Shown one piece after another: positions 35,801-48,414 of a DNA stretch of 64,000 nt (positions are counted from its first letter, which is position 1; each line of letters begins with the position of its first letter). Both the position numbers and the translations under genes were made by a program. The notes below the pieces were generated by a model. The model was not told the DNA's origin. It saw nothing but the letters and a program-made list of their open reading frames with translations, and did not search any database. The stretch is from Phlebiopsis flavidoalba (Eukaryota; Basidiomycota; Agaricomycetes; Polyporales; Phanerochaetaceae), in contig JAOCPU010000063.1 of assembly GCA_035772785.1 (NCBI GenBank), positions 62,001 through 126,000 on the forward strand. Reading direction: 5' to 3'.

Positions 35801-37130
35801 GTTGACTGTCCCAGCCTATGTTGCCACTTGTGGCTAAAGTATCTACATTGAGTACTTACCGTAAATTTATAGATACGTTCCTTATTCTACTACGTTGTTT
35901 GTGTTGCTCAATAGACGGTGCAATTGCGTTAGATGTCGTATCTCATTCTTGACGAAGCTTGACGCGAATTATTATGTTATAAGAGAGGAACACGGATCGC
36001 GCTGGCTTGCGGTCGGTCCACGTGGTGCCCTAACAACGGATCAATTGACACCACTGACATCGTGAGCTGACACTAAACCTATGAACATCCGTCACCCGAG
36101 GCATTTCCAGTCGCTCATAAGTGCTCTGCAATGCCCATGAACCACCTCACTCGACGGTGAGCTATGGCACTCTAGTACTGAGATAACACGTGGCGCTGAG
36201 TCAGCAACCGGAATCATTGCCAAAACCTCGATTGTGGCGATCGGCGTGCGCCCGAGTTGTCCGAGTCTGCGCCTGTCCGCGCTGCCCTCTCATGTACGTG
36301 CATCTGTCCTCAGGTCCCGCTGAAAATTGACAAAGGTTTGTATCTCCAGGCAAGTTGATTCACGGCGTTTGCATGGTAGTCAAACACATACAAGTATGCT
36401 TTGTGTCTTCTATCTTTCGCACGTTACCGTGCACATCGTATCTCCCGTAATAAACTCAGTTCCTGCTCTGCCCAGCGTTGTTCCAACCTTTTCACTTTTC
36501 TGCAGGTCTCACAGGCTTCTTTGAATATAGATTTGCAGATACTGTAACTTTGATTCCCCATGCCTCCCCGCGATCGCCTTGTTCTGCGCCTTTCTAAAGA
36601 GCGAAGCAGGGCACTATCTTCGTTGTATAGTGCACGTATCCCGACCATCATGCATATGCATCATGGCAGCCACCAATCCTACTACAATGGCTTCTATTGC
36701 AAAGGCCATGATACTCGGAGATAACGTACCCCGCTACCGCATCCAGAGGCTGGATGTTTTAAGCTTAGCAAAGGACACCCGTCGTACACTGTATAGAACA
36801 TCCCGATGACCCGTGCAAGGAGCTCTCTCAGATGCCAATGACGGTGCTCTCAGGTACAAACTCTTGTCAAGTAGAGTATTTCCTGCTTTTCTGATCGATT
36901 GGCTGCATCCTGTGCTGTGGTCACTACTAGAAGGTGAAGTGATAACAATCAATCAGATGGGATCCAGTATCACCCCTGCTGATTCATTCAATGTTTGTTG
37001 GTATATAGCTGGCGGCACTAGGCTATGAGTGTGTGCGTTTTCCCGGTATCCACCACTACGGCACTAATCACTTCTAACTGCGCTTGAGCGCTGAGACTTG
37101 AGGCCAGTGAGGTTCTGTGATTCATTATCC
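35801..37130. other. Spacer between the two decayed copies
   Basis: No gene is supported. Short frames occur on both strands, including 36579-36809 and 36813-37028 (+) and 36424-36651 (-), none with a domain. No terminal repeats are visible. Confidence 0.4.
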
Positions 37131-39047
37131 GCAAGCATGTCCCCCGAACAAAGGTCTCAGCTGCTACTAATAGTCGAGAGCCTCCTGATTGTGTAGGTTC
37201 AGTATCATCGTATGGTTGCCGTACGCGAATCCGACCAACTCATCAAGCGTTCAACATTAGCGGAAAAATGCCCATATATCCAAATCGCCGCCACTAGTCG
37301 GTCATTCCTTCCCTGCGGATGACATTTTACTCACAATCTTTCTACAGCTCTCTACTTTTACCATTATTTAACGACAATTCTATGAGGAACTAGGAGACCG
37401 TTTGGGCCCGCCCATTCTCTGCCGCCACAGTGATATTTTGGCGCATCGCGATATATGACGTTGATCAATCGAGGGATGGAGCTGATCGACCTTGTTTTGA
37501 TTGGAACTTATGGTTACTTGGCGAAAGATGCTAATCACGTACGCCCAAACTTCTATTGGGGCGGTGATCACTCACAATTCATAAACCTATACTGACTATC
37601 AGTAGGCGTAAGTGATACGCCTTAGAAAATAGCTGGAGGCTGAAACATAATCTCTTTGCAAATGTACACGCTGGTTGATAGCTGCTCAGTGACTTGGAAC
37701 GTGTGATTTGCAGTTTGTCAGCTAGCATTGTATATCAGTTATACAGTGTGAGCAAGACCTTCTTTATTTCACGCCAACAATCCTAGAGTTCCTTTTCAAA
37801 TATTGTCTTATCAGCGTTCGCGGCCATTCGTGTCTTTGCAGTTTCTGGGTAGATGCATGACACTAGCCTTGGCTGTCATCATAGTGGGATTATTCTACCC
37901 CATTGCTATCATGGTGGAGAGTTCGTAGTACTAAGCTGTCAGTTTTTGAAACTTTGCCGCGCTGAGTACTTTGCGTAAGGTCTACAACTCGAGCAACGTT
38001 TATTTTGGCGGTGCTCTCCTTCCGTTCACAGGGTGCGGATTTATAAATGCGCTGCGCAGTGCTGACGGCGGTATAACCCCAGCCTACTCGAGTGATGTAA
38101 GTGGTCTTATTTAACTCATAATCTTCACCGAGAAGAAATGCGACGAGGTCACATTTTCAGGCTGTAAGTCTCAAATTGTTTTTTAGAGCCATCCTAGGGT
38201 TTTCAACGAATCCGATACGATTAGTCTTCCTGGATTTTGCAACATCGGCTATTAACGGAAGGACTGGTACTTGCTACCGCTCAATACGGGGTAAAAAAAC
38301 TGTAACCACTATGCGCTAGGTACAATCGACGTTGAGAAGGATAGGATTAAAGCACACCGACATCTTTGATTCTACGGGAGGGTGACTATTGACATCTTAA
38401 AGGAATGATACCTCTTTGCTGACGAGACGATATTTACCCCATATTGTAGGGACTGTGTTCTCTTTGTGAGTTCGCTCTGCCCTACTGTACGGCGGTGTCC
38501 TGTGGCGGTGCTCACGACCTGTAGCTAGAGTTTTCTTTGCTCTCCAAGCCATGAGCACATTATCCATTTACTTCGACATTGTAAGCATGAAGTTCCTTCT
38601 TACAGCCGTAAGACTCGTAACTTATCCACTCGCACAATACGGTGCGTAAAAAGACAAAAAAGGTGGGAATCAGTCTTTGTATTCCTTGTCGGGCGCTGGG
38701 TGACACGTAAAAAAGCTCGTCTCTAAATCCAAAGGACTACTTGGGTCGACTATGCTCTGATCGCACATGTGACAGACTGCTTGCAATCGCAATATCGCAC
38801 TTCATTATGCGACTCCGGAACATCCAAATGTCACCCCAAGGCCTCGTCGGCACCAGCACAGCAGCCATGGACTTGTCCAAGCTGTTGACCCTCTGATGAC
38901 TATCCTCCGTCGCTGATCATTGGCAATCTCGGGGCACCATTGGATATAGACTTTTTAACGGAAATTGGGGAGGAGGCGGAAGGGACGGTAGAGATGTCCC
39001 TCGACCCCCGTTCACAGCACGAACCAGATGACCTCTCAGACGACTAG
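37131..39047 (+). pseudogene. Decayed DUF6533-like multi-pass membrane gene, copy 2
   Basis: A diverged tandem copy of 33800-35800. A possible start MSPEQRSQLLLIVES lies at 37137. In shifting frames follow WARPFSAATVIFWRIAIY (about 37405-37460), MELIDLVLIGTYGYLAKDAN (37476-37535), LALAVIIVGLFYPIAIMVES (37862-37923), a DGT-like piece at about 38430-38480, and the C-terminal SLIIGNLGAPLDIDFLTE then Glu/Asp-rich text to DDLSDD, TAG at 39045-39047. An -IVGNLGAPL- segment followed by an acidic tail is typical of basidiomycete DUF6533 proteins. Helix-like text alternates with stops. Nucleotide similarity to copy 1 is visible by eye along the length, for example ATTGGCAATCTCGG against ATTGGCAATCCATC near the ends. 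Confidence 0.55.
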
Positions 39048-39674
39048 GCAGCTGCTCAGGGTATTGTTGCGAAATGCCATGGCTTTACGTATGTAAAGTC
39101 ACGGTCTTGTCCAGCCTATGTCATTATCATGCGTTGACACTGCCGACCCTAACGAAGTTACGCTCCCTACGCTCCTTACTAGTCTGCGTGGCTAGCGTTA
39201 CGGTACTATAGCTGATATGTTTTTTGTATGTATGAGCCCGATGGTTTGGATATCGTAGAACATGTCACAACTGGACTCGGAATTTATGCAACTCCTTGTC
39301 ATACTGCTCCGACCATTCAATTCCAATGCGTCCTCTAGTCGGAACCATGAATGCATTGCAGGGTATGAGACTAAAAAGACACGATGCAATTGTAGTCCGT
39401 TACATGCGACCTGCGCCCCCACTCAACATGAATTGCGACAACAGACGCCAATACTGTTCAGCGGGCCTTCTGTGTAAGGCGTCGGTCAGCGTCGAACAAG
39501 AAGTAGGGAAATGAATAATGACGCAAATAACAAGACAGCGCAGCGTGATGTGTGGTTCAGTACACCGTGAAGGAGGTTTTAGAATACGAGCAGTGAGAAG
39601 CAGCAGAAGAAGAAGAATAATACAAGACAGCAGAACCGAGCACGACCTCCACTAGCCCAGCGCAACGCGCCCGT
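39048..39674. other. Intergenic, YAK1 3' side
   Basis: No gene is supported. An A/G-rich run (AGCAGCAGAAGAAGAAGAATAA) is at about 39599-39620, just beyond the end of the kinase gene. Confidence 0.5.
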
Positions 39675-42600
39675 TCAGAGCCTCCGCGCCGCGAGCCTCA
39701 CTGCCCCGTCCCACATGTCCATCCCGCTCTTCCGCCGCGCGTCCTTCGAGCTCAACGTCGGCGGCAGGCCTTCCGCGCCCGCGAAACGGGTTTCGTTTGC
39801 ACGCCGCCTGCCTGGTGGCCGGCCGGCACGACGCTCGCGCCGGCGTAGAACGACGGCGGTACGGCATTCGCAGGCGGTGCGACCTGTCTCCCACCCCCGC
39901 TGCTGCTGCCGCTAGCACCGTTGCTCCCGCCCTGGCTGCTGCCGCTGTGGGGGGCCCATACTGTGTACGGGTTGCATAGGGACGTAGAGTTGCGCCATGT
40001 CGGGCCGGCGGTCAATCGAATCGAACGGAGAGGTCGGCGTCTGCTGCGCGTACGTCGCGGGCGAAGCGGTTGCCTGTCGTCGTGGCGCCACTTGCGTACG
40101 CCTGTGGCGGGCTCGGATAATCGACGTAGAGCCACCGTACATCGCGCCTGCCCCGGCGTATCTGCGCGCGCAGCGGAAACGCACGTTTGACATCACTGCC
40201 TCGCGCCGATCGTCGTCGACCGCCATGCTAGTGTACGAGTGAGCGAGGTTCGACGTCGGCTGGCCGTGTGGATAACCGCCTGTGAGCTTTGGCCCTGGCC
40301 CGAGTAGCCCCAGTTGACGAGACCCTGTGCAGCATTTCGGCCTGTTGCTGAAGGTACTCGAGTTGAGGGTAGGGCTTGAGCCGCGGCCGCCTTGCCCGTC
40401 CGCCTTCTCTCCCACTCCTGGATGGCGTCGTCGCGCTTGAGCACAGGGGTGTCAGTGCCTTGCGTCCACCAATCACGTCTTGGTTCAATATGTACACGCA
40501 CACCACACCGCGCCAACGCTGGAGGTTACCGTGTCCATCATGTGATTGATGGTGTTAGACCTCGCGCGCTGTTGTGGGAGAGCCGGGGACTGATAGGGGT
40601 TGGAAGGCGCAGAAGGGTTTTCATGTGCTGGTGACGAAGACACTCCGTAACCACCCTGAATACTGCCGAGTTCCCCGTGTTCACACTCAAATGTCCATTT
40701 GCGAGCTCTGATGCGTGAGGCGGGGTTGTGATGAGGAGTACGCAGCGCTGCCAGCGTCTTGCGAGTTGCCGTAGGAAGACGAGCTGCTCTGGGCCTGCGG
40801 GGACTGCTGCTTTGAAATTAGGCTGGAGGTATGGATTCCGGTACACGTTTTGTGCTTTGCCTGCGAAGCAGCTTGCTGTTGTGCGGTATACGCCTGCTGC
40901 TGGTTGAGGTGCTGGTTGTATGCGGCCGCGTCGCGGAATGCTCCAGAACCCTTCGATTGGGAAGGCACGAGGCCTCCGTACGGCCGTTTGGGATCGGTGA
41001 GACAGTGTCTTTGAACGGAGATGCAGAGGTGACCGGAGCTGGTGCAGCTTGGCCGCCGTTTCCAGTCGGCTAAAAGGAACCCTGAGTCAGCCACTTTGCC
41101 GTTGATGAATGCGTCAGTAAACTGACCTGCCACGGTTTTGTCCACTTTTCACCGGGTGTGATGAAGGGGTGTAAACGAGCCTGTTGCGGAGACCACCTCT
41201 GTATGGTGATCCATGTTCAACAAACCCCTGGCAGAAATCAATGAACGCCGCGCGATTGTTCATCTCTGCGCATTCAAAGTCAGTTTCATCGGCCGGTTTT
41301 TATAACAGGGGGGGATACCACCGAAGATAGATTGCGTGCCTTTCTCAATTTCGTGCTGCTGGTCTTGACCCTGATTTGAACGTCGGCATTGGTGCCTGTT
41401 GGATGATTTCAGGTAAGGTTGTCGCCTTGAAGTATTGCTTTCCAGGTTGCTCTTTGCGTTGTTATGCTCGCGTGAGTACTGCTCCAGGCTCTTGAGCCTG
41501 TACTTCTTCTGGCCGTACGCGTCCCCGCCGACATCAAAGAACTGTCCTGTCTGCTTTCCCATATCCAACATATACTGCGGAAGGGTTACTAGGAAGCTCA
41601 GTGTAAGTCATATCATTCCGGGATGACTAGGAAGCGCAGGTACATACCCAAGCATCTCCACTATCCGAGTGATTTGGTTGTATTCGCTCGTGCCCGGGAA
41701 CAAGGGCAAGCCGAGGTAAAAGCTCAACGGCGATACAGCCCAATGACCACATATCAATAGCAGCCGTGTAGGGAATGCCTAGCATGAACCTCTGGAGACC
41801 GGTAGAACCGTGATTGGATGTACGTGTACACGGTCTGCCGTTCGTTGGCATGCTGAACCAAAATCAATGACCCTTGATCTGGAGGCGTTTGTAGTCTAGA
41901 AGGCGCCTTTAATTGACGATACAGGAAACTCGAAAATATGGATGACTCACGACTTGAGAAGAATGTTTCTCGGGTTTCAAGTCGCAGTGTATCAAACCGA
42001 GCCTCCTTGAGAACGGTGAGTTTTCTGGTTCCATTAGCATCAAGTAGCTGCGCGGTGAAGACCTTGACCAATTGGTGCTCAGACCCTGGAACTGGTTTCT
42101 GCTTGATGAGCTCATACAAGTTCGACGACAGGCACTCGAAAACGAGACAGAGGTGATTCTTGTGGATGAACGAATCCCGTAATCGGGAGAATGTGATGTT
42201 CGTCATGCGGGGTCACATTGGTTATTGAGCTATACAATCGCGTCAGCGTTCCGACAGTCCAATCAATCCGTCCAGATGGAGCACTCACAAGCTCGAGGAT
42301 GGTGACCTCCATCATGCTCTGATTGAAGTAAGCAGGCTTGTTTCTTCACGACCTTCACCGCCACCACCTCATGGGTTTTTCATGTTTTGGCATTTGACAA
42401 CTTGTCCAAACGTCCCTTGGCCGAGAATATCAAGAATCAAATACCTGTGCCGAGATGAGTCATTAACATCGACGCGCATACAAGTAGACCTACTTGTGAC
42501 CATCGTCTGTCCCCAACCAATCGTTGACGTAGAGGATGTAATCATAATCCTCGTTGTCATACCCATCATTGTGCTGCGGCTTGCTAGGTTTGGTCAGCAC

Positions 42601-43998
42601 ACGCCGGGGGTTGTGCGCCGACTCGTATCTGAAGGCCGGATTGCAGATGCGGTAGGTCTCAAGTACTGTTTGTGGGTGACTTGTCGTACAGGCTATGGAA
42701 AGTAGCAACGGAAGTTAATCAATGGTCTCGCATGCGAACAGCGCGTGTGTCAACTTACTGAGAGATAGACACCAGTCGAATCCATTCTTCTCCCACTGGT
42801 TGCGGGTTTACGTATGGCCGGAGGTCACGCTGATCCCGCACCCTGTGGAGGCCCAGAGGGGTCGACGTTTGGTGGAGTAGGTCCATCAACGGCCATCGGC
42901 TGGTGGTGTCGCTCCGTAGTACGGGGAATGCGCCGTACCGGGACCCTGAGATGAATGGTATGAGAGGGGAGTTGGCGGCTTGAGACACCGACGAGCGCCC
43001 TTGCCGTGCTTACGGCTAGGTTTGGGAGGCTGGTGTAGGGCTCGTCGCGGTCATGGAGTAAGACGGAGAGTAAGTGTTAGTAGGTTGCATCGCGGAAGGC
43101 GGAGAGTAGGCAGATGTCATTGGATGATCTTCCTGCTTTACCGCTCACTCGGTATGGCCGGCGGCAAGGCGGCGGCGTCATGGGTTCGGCCTTCGCTTGT
43201 GATTGTGTTGCGACTGTGCGACTGATACGATGCTGGAGGAGGAAAGGGACGACTTTCGGTGACCGGAGAGGAGTAGGGATATGCGCTCGATGTGCTGGAT
43301 TGTACTGATTCTGCTGAGGGGAATACGGATCGAGCATTGCGTGCGAGGGATTGCGCCACGGTGAGGTGAAACGCGGTGTCCTGGAGGAGGTACTCGCGTC
43401 GTGTGTGGTCTGAGATCGTTTGGGCGGGTGATTACCGGAAGACGGAAAATATGCGTCCTGGTATGGATCGGCAACACTGACCCCAGGACTGCTGTTATTG
43501 GTGTGGAGGTAGTCGCACCGAGAGAGGGCGACTGCTGATAGGCAACGCTAGAGTTGTACAGCGAGTGTTGGGGAAGACCGTGGCCAGATTGCCTCTGTGC
43601 TGAGCCGCCATCCGCATTGAATGCACCCTCCAAATCGTCCGGCAGATGGTGGCGACGACCACGGGAAGTCGCAGCGCCTCCCATGGAGACACCCCCACTG
43701 CACGAGAGCATGTTCCCTGAAGAATAAGGGTTAGCATTCAGGGAGTACTGCTGTCCTCGTCCATGATTTGGGCCGTGCGTGGGCCATCTGTCTGGAAGAG
43801 CCAGTTAGAAGACTGGTGTATGGCAGGAAGCCGATTGCTAGAGACACCAGACTGGGAGGGGGGGCACTGGCTGTAGTAGAGATAGGACGACTGGGCCGCA
43901 GACTGTTGGCCGCCTGTGCCGACGACGAGAGAGCGTCGTGGGCTGCGGGTGTGCCAACGAGGGAGGTCAAAGTCGTCGTTTGTGGACATGTAGGCCAA
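39675..43998 (-). CDS. YAK1: DYRK-family protein kinase Yak1
   Basis: Yak1 is a dual-specificity kinase that restrains growth and promotes stress and stationary-phase responses downstream of TOR/PKA. The N-terminal third is Ser/Pro/Tyr-rich (STNDDFDLPRWHTRSPRRS near 43990). The kinase domain starts at RYLILDILGQGTFGQVVKCQ (about 42445-42390) and continues through MMEVTILEL (about 42310), SFIHKNHLCLVFECLSSNLY (42170-42115) and the catalytic loop LIHCDLKPE (HCD codons 41981-41989). The DFG triplet is at 41857-41865, then the Yak1/DYRK activation loop HERQTVYTYIQSRFYRSPEV with its YxY tyrosines (about 41845-41790), and IPYTAAIDMWSLGCIAVELL. A C-terminal lobe with YMLDMGKQTGQFF, KKYRLKSLEQYSREHN and IFGGIPPCYK follows (41575-41300). 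The long C-terminal region is Gln/Tyr/Pro-rich and ends RRKSGMDMWD then TGA at 39675-39677. More than ten introns; several frame breaks. The true start may lie slightly upstream of 43998. Confidence 0.92.
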
Positions 43999-45175
43999 GA
44001 GTTCAGGTTCCGACCATGGAATTGGTGAATCACACAGCGTCTAGTGGGAGAGATGCTTCTCGTCGTGGAGGGCGATGAGCTCGGGTCCGCACGTTGATGA
44101 AGAGGATGTGGTCGGCGGTGGTGGCGAGTGGTGGTGGTAGACAAGAGAGAGGCTACGAGTGACGACGTTGGGCGTGAGGCAGGGGAATCAGAGCGATCGC
44201 GCGCTCTCGTGGGGCAGTCCTTGCGGGACCAAGCCACGCAGACACACCCTCACGTAAAAGGGTCCTTCATCGATACAAACAACCAGTGTCTTATTTTTAT
44301 TTTTTACTGCACCGTACACACTCGTTTATTACCCGCAGCCCGCCCGCGACCCGCACGACAACACACCCGTTGTCAGAACTACACACTGCCTGCGCCGTCC
44401 TCGAGCCCTTTGAGCGTGTCCACCACCGCCCGTTCCACCGCGAGCAGCAAATCGCGGCCCATCGCCCAGGGCCATAAAGGCCGGGGGCATATCAATGGAA
44501 AGGAAGATCTGCTTCTTAAACCGTCGCTCCTGTCGGCCAAGCAACAACAGACACCGCGGTCTCGTCAGCATTCGCAGCATCATCCTCACACAGGGCAAAT
44601 GGGCTTCACCAAGACGCTGGGCCATCGCAAAACGACGTGTCCGAGCTCGAGCTGCGGTGCAGCGTCGTCGCCGCGCCGGGCACGCCAGACAATCCCTTTG
44701 GGGACAGGCAGTCAGGCTCGCCGTTACACATTATCCGCAAGACGGTCCTACGCTTGGCGGAGGCATTGCGCACACCCAGTCTCTTGTCAACGCGCCGCGC
44801 AGAGGAGGCTAGCCTGCTCGACCTTCTCAGCGGGCTCTTCGGTCGCGCCAACCCAGACCATGTATGATCAAACAAGTTGGGTAACCTGCAGTGCCAATGG
44901 CGGAAGTGCGGGCTTCCGTCGCTGGAACATATTTGTGTGGACGTGCACCGCTGAACTCGGCGCGGCGGATTCTGACATGGCGGGATGTGGTAAGTCAGTG
45001 ATTTGCACGAGCGCCCGCTAAATGAGATGTGGTTTTCTACAGATTTTTACACGACAGACGACAATCCTATTATTACATCCTTCAATTCAAAGCAGAGTTA
45101 CGAATATATACCAACAAAGCGTGGCGTGTCTTCCTAAGTGTACAGCTAGACCTGGATCCGTTTGTCACCGATCCG
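43999..45175. other. YAK1 upstream side; unassigned coding-like frames
   Basis: A plus frame at 44637-44867 starts with ATG and looks helical (HIIRKTVLRLAEALRTPSLL, then SLLDLLSGLFGRAN). The minus strand at 44868-44990 is also open (VHVHTNMFQRRKPALPPLAL). Neither is recognisable and they oppose each other, so no gene is called. Part of this must serve as the YAK1 upstream region. Confidence 0.35.
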
Positions 45176-46242
45176 TCATCGGCATTGTTCCTTGCTTGAG
45201 ATGGTGTCCTCCAAAAGCTTGTATTTACGTTGGAGGCTTGTGCAATTTTAGCTGGAGTGGATACCCAGCATGACCAAAACCGCTCACCGTTCCCAATTGG
45301 TCCTCGAGCTCGCGAACCCGCTCTTGTTTGCTCCGTGCGCCTGCTCTGTTGCTGTGAGTTTCCGTTTCAGTCTGTCAACTTCATCTGGCAAGCCCTGCAG
45401 ATCATTCAATCGTTCAATAAATCGCGGAGGGCATCCGTGTCTATGGATTTCGAAGGTGTAGACGGGCCCTAGGGTGTAGTACTGGTCCCACGGATACTTG
45501 AGCCGCCATGAGGCGCGCCCGGTGCCTGATATCTGTTAGCCCAGCTCGAATTTAGCACGGTAAATTGCTCACTGATGCCAAACCTTGTGATATGATCATT
45601 GAAAGCTTCGGGCTCCGTAGTACAGCGGAGAATATCCGAGACTTGAGTCGCGGAAGACGGAGAAGCCACATGAAAGTCTTCGGCAAAAGGGCCAATAAGG
45701 GCTGCTTCGAGGGGGCGTCGGTATGCCATTGAATACTTCACGAGAGGGCCCTGCCCGCGGGGTTGAACTTTGCGCACCCCACCAGGATAATAACCTGCAC
45801 TAGAAGGGCCGCTCTGAGGTTGAGGTTCAGACTTGACATGGATCAAAAGGCTTGGAGGCGAGGAGGACGTCCAAAAACGCGTCCTCCTCGTCGAGCGGTT
45901 CCGTGAGCGGGGGCCAGAACGGAAGGTGTGGCTGGCGTCTTAGGGAGGACGTTCGCAAAGAGGTTCCGCCCGCTCAATACCAACCGGATGAGAGGGCGTA
46001 GGGGAAAATTGCTCCGGGTGGCCCCTGAGGCATGACGCGAAGGAGTAGTAGGGGACGGAGTCCAGTGCCTGTTGAATTGCCCGTCTGCGGTTCTCTCGTG
46101 CTTCGGGAACGATTGAGAGCGAGCTAGTTGCCAGGCCTTCACTCCGTTGTTTGAGACCTGCCTGGATAAGAGCCATCCGCTTGCTGGGTGTTTGTGGTTC
46201 GCTCGGAGTCTCGGAACGCTGTCGTTTCTGACTGGCGGTCAT
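45176..46242 (-). CDS. Coiled-coil, nuclear-type protein of unknown role
   Basis: The start at 46242 gives a basic, Pro/Ser-rich N-terminus (MTASQKRQRSETPSEPQTPS, then KRMALIQAGLKQRSEG) with a nuclear-localisation-like KRQR. SIVPEARENRRRAIQQALDS and a Pro-rich stretch follow, then across a frame break DEEDAFLDVLLASKPF (about 45890-45845). The next exon has Pro/Ser-rich text ending in a short disordered segment (45846-45560). After an intron come IDTDALRDLL, PDEVDRLKRKLTATEQA and RVRELEDQLG (45450-45290), a heptad coiled coil. The last exon LQRKYKLLEDTISSKEQCR ends at TGA, 45176-45178. A basic region far from a short leucine-heptad segment is not a bZIP arrangement. I cannot name the family. 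Confidence 0.5.
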
Positions 46243-46747
46243 CCCGAAAATGTCTGAGCTATTACCGACTCCTACATGAGTGATTCAAAAGACACGTCTA
46301 TGGCGGCCAAACAGGAAGAAGAAAAGCTCACAAGATATATAAAAATAGGTCGATAATGAGGGGGACACGCGTGTTTACGCGTTATGGTAGCTCTGTGGGG
46401 AACCCCTAAGTACCATCCGCACAGCTAGAAAGTGAGAATATGCTCACGAGCCAGGACGAGCAGCTGTTCGCTGCCAACTGTTTGATGGTTATATGAGGGT
46501 AGTACTCACTGAGAGTATGAGCTTGTAGCGATGTAAACTTCCGCGTCGAGACGGTCGAAGACAACGTAATTAGTGTCGCGAGACCTCGCATTGCTGTCGC
46601 ACCGGTGCTCAAAGAGGCAGCTAGTTCTCACGCCCTTCCAGCGGCGCTTTGAGCGCCTTCGGACAAGTTGCACCTGCATTTCAGTCCGCTCACTCCCGCC
46701 GACCTCTACTTCACTGCTCCCCCGGGACCAGCGCGACGACGGAAGTC
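46243..46747. promoter_or_regulatory. Shared upstream region of two divergent genes
   Basis: About 500 bases separate the starts of the coiled-coil gene (-) and uS9m (+). It contains AT-rich tracts (about 46280-46350) and GC-rich sequence near uS9m. No distinct element is recognisable. Confidence 0.4.
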
Positions 46748-47973
46748 ATGCTCTCAGCCATCAAGCGGGAGACAAAGGTTGTCGCCAAATGCCTCCGCGC
46801 TGTGCAATACCGGCGTATGGCGACTGGCTTCGTCCCACCGGCCTCAGCGCATAGAGGAGAGTCCAGCAAGGTCACAGATGCGTAGGGAAACCCTGCCAGC
46901 ATCCCCGAATACCTACACCGGACGAGCTGGCTTTCTTTGACACTATTGACAGTCTCGAAACTGCGGTTAACTTCTCGCGACAAACCCTCGGCAAGTTACA
47001 GCTCAAACCCGCCCTCTTTAAACTCCCGGAGTTTGCTCTGCAGTCTCTGCCGCCTGCCCAGCCGGCATGGAAGGACAAGCGGACGCTCTCCAAGACTCTC
47101 AACGTACAACTGTCGCCTTCGAAGTACTCCCGTATGCTCAAGCTATTGAAACAACTCGACGAGCACAAGCGGGTTGCCCTCGTGTCAGGACATGAAAGTC
47201 TCGCGAGCTCTATCTCAAATGTCCTCGAGGTCTTTGAGCGCGCCGACAAGGAGGCGTATTTGTCGAGAGGGAAGACACGGCCTGTGCCAATCGATGAGTT
47301 TGGGAGGACGTACACCGTGGGCAGGCGGAAGGAGAGTGCTGCTCGCGTCTGGGTCATCCCGACGCGTCCAGCGGAAGAACCTGCCCCCGTCGCCACAGAA
47401 GCAAACACGCCAGGGGACGCGGAGGCAATGTCTCACTCTCTCGTTGCGTTCCTTGCCTGGCCTTGAAGCCAACCTGTGGCGTCGAAGATACCGGTCACCG
47501 AGGTCATAATAAACAACGCGCCGTTGTCGGAGTTCTTGTACGTCGAGAATTACTTTGTTAGGATATAGCACTGACTTGCGCGCCATCACAGTAAAAATGC
47601 TGCTGACCGTGAGCGTGTCCTGCGTCCCTTGAAAGTTTGCTGGTCTCTTGGGCGCCTTCAACGTTTTCGCCATTGCGCGGGGGTGGCGGCACGACTGGCC
47701 AATCCGGCGCCATAAGTCTGGGCATCGCAAAAAGCCCTCGTAACACACGTTCCTGAGGTAACACCGCTTCTACGCAAAGGTGCGTATCTAAGTTCGTCAA
47801 TCGTTGTTTCTCGGCTTACACCCAATCAGCGAAACTTACCCTCCGTGACCCGAGGATGGTCGAGCGTAAGAAGCCAGGTCTGGCCAAGGCTCGCAAGGCC
47901 GTAAGTTACACACTATCGCATTGTGTCTACGTTACTCATAAATCGTGCACAGTACGCTTGGGTCAGACGTTGA
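46748..47973 (+). CDS. MRPS9: Mitochondrial small-subunit ribosomal protein uS9m
   Basis: uS9 of the mitochondrial ribosome (MRPS9 / yeast Mrps9). The ATG at 46748 gives a basic, acidic-free presequence (MLSAIKRETKVVAKCLRAVQ). The mitochondrial-specific region has PTPDELAFFDTIDSLETAV (about 46911-46970), LGKLQLKPALFKLPEFALQS and YSRMLKLLKQLDEHKRVAL (47130-47185). The uS9 domain begins FGRTYTVGRRKESAARVWVI (47299-47358). It goes on through VIINNAPLSEFLY (47503-47541), RPLK then FAGLLGAFNVFAIARGG (47620-47690), and IAKALVTHVPEVTPLLRK. It ends RDPRMVERKKPGLAKARKA, intron 47900-47952, YAWVRR with TGA at 47971-47973. The basic C-terminal tail that reaches the tRNA site is intact. One extra A (47632-47634) and one extra G (47679-47683) break the frame; both sit in homopolymers. 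Confidence 0.93.
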
Positions 47974-48414
47974 TCTACGCGTTCTTTTGGACGGCAAATG
48001 GCATGCACTGGGCGGCCGTTTTTAACGATACACTATTCTTGATACACAGCTGCTAAGAAACCTCCGCAGCAGGCTACCCACACGCCGTAATACGAATCAC
48101 TTTACCTCTAGGGCTAGAAAACCGTGTTTTCGGCTTTATATGAGTGGGCCGGTGATTCAAGTGCTTGCGCTTAGAAAAGACGACAGGGCACGTCAATACA
48201 CTCTGAGACCCAACGAGTGTGGCGTAACCAGTCGTTGGCCCCAGACCCTGACAATTATTAATCGACGTGAACCAACCGGGGGAGCTGACTGTGCTACTCA
48301 TACAAAGTCGATATGAGGGTAATGTAAGGGATGAGAGGTGAGGCGACCAAAAAAACAGGTATCGACAAGCAAATGTACAACATCAGAAAAAGCACACAAA
48401 TATCCAAGCAGACA
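47974..48414. other. Intergenic between convergent uS9m and BRE1
   Basis: Terminator side of both genes. No open frame of interest, no repeats noticed. Confidence 0.5.

Noticed and set aside
33800..39047. LTR retrotransposon or terminal-repeat element spanning the tandem copies
   Set aside because: The similarity runs through the whole body of each copy in the same orientation, and no reverse transcriptase, integrase or TG...CA ends were seen. Tandem duplication of a gene fits better.
45176..46242. bZIP transcription factor
   Set aside because: There is a basic N-terminus and a leucine-heptad segment, but they are separated by hundreds of bases and the Asn-x7-Arg basic-region signature is absent.
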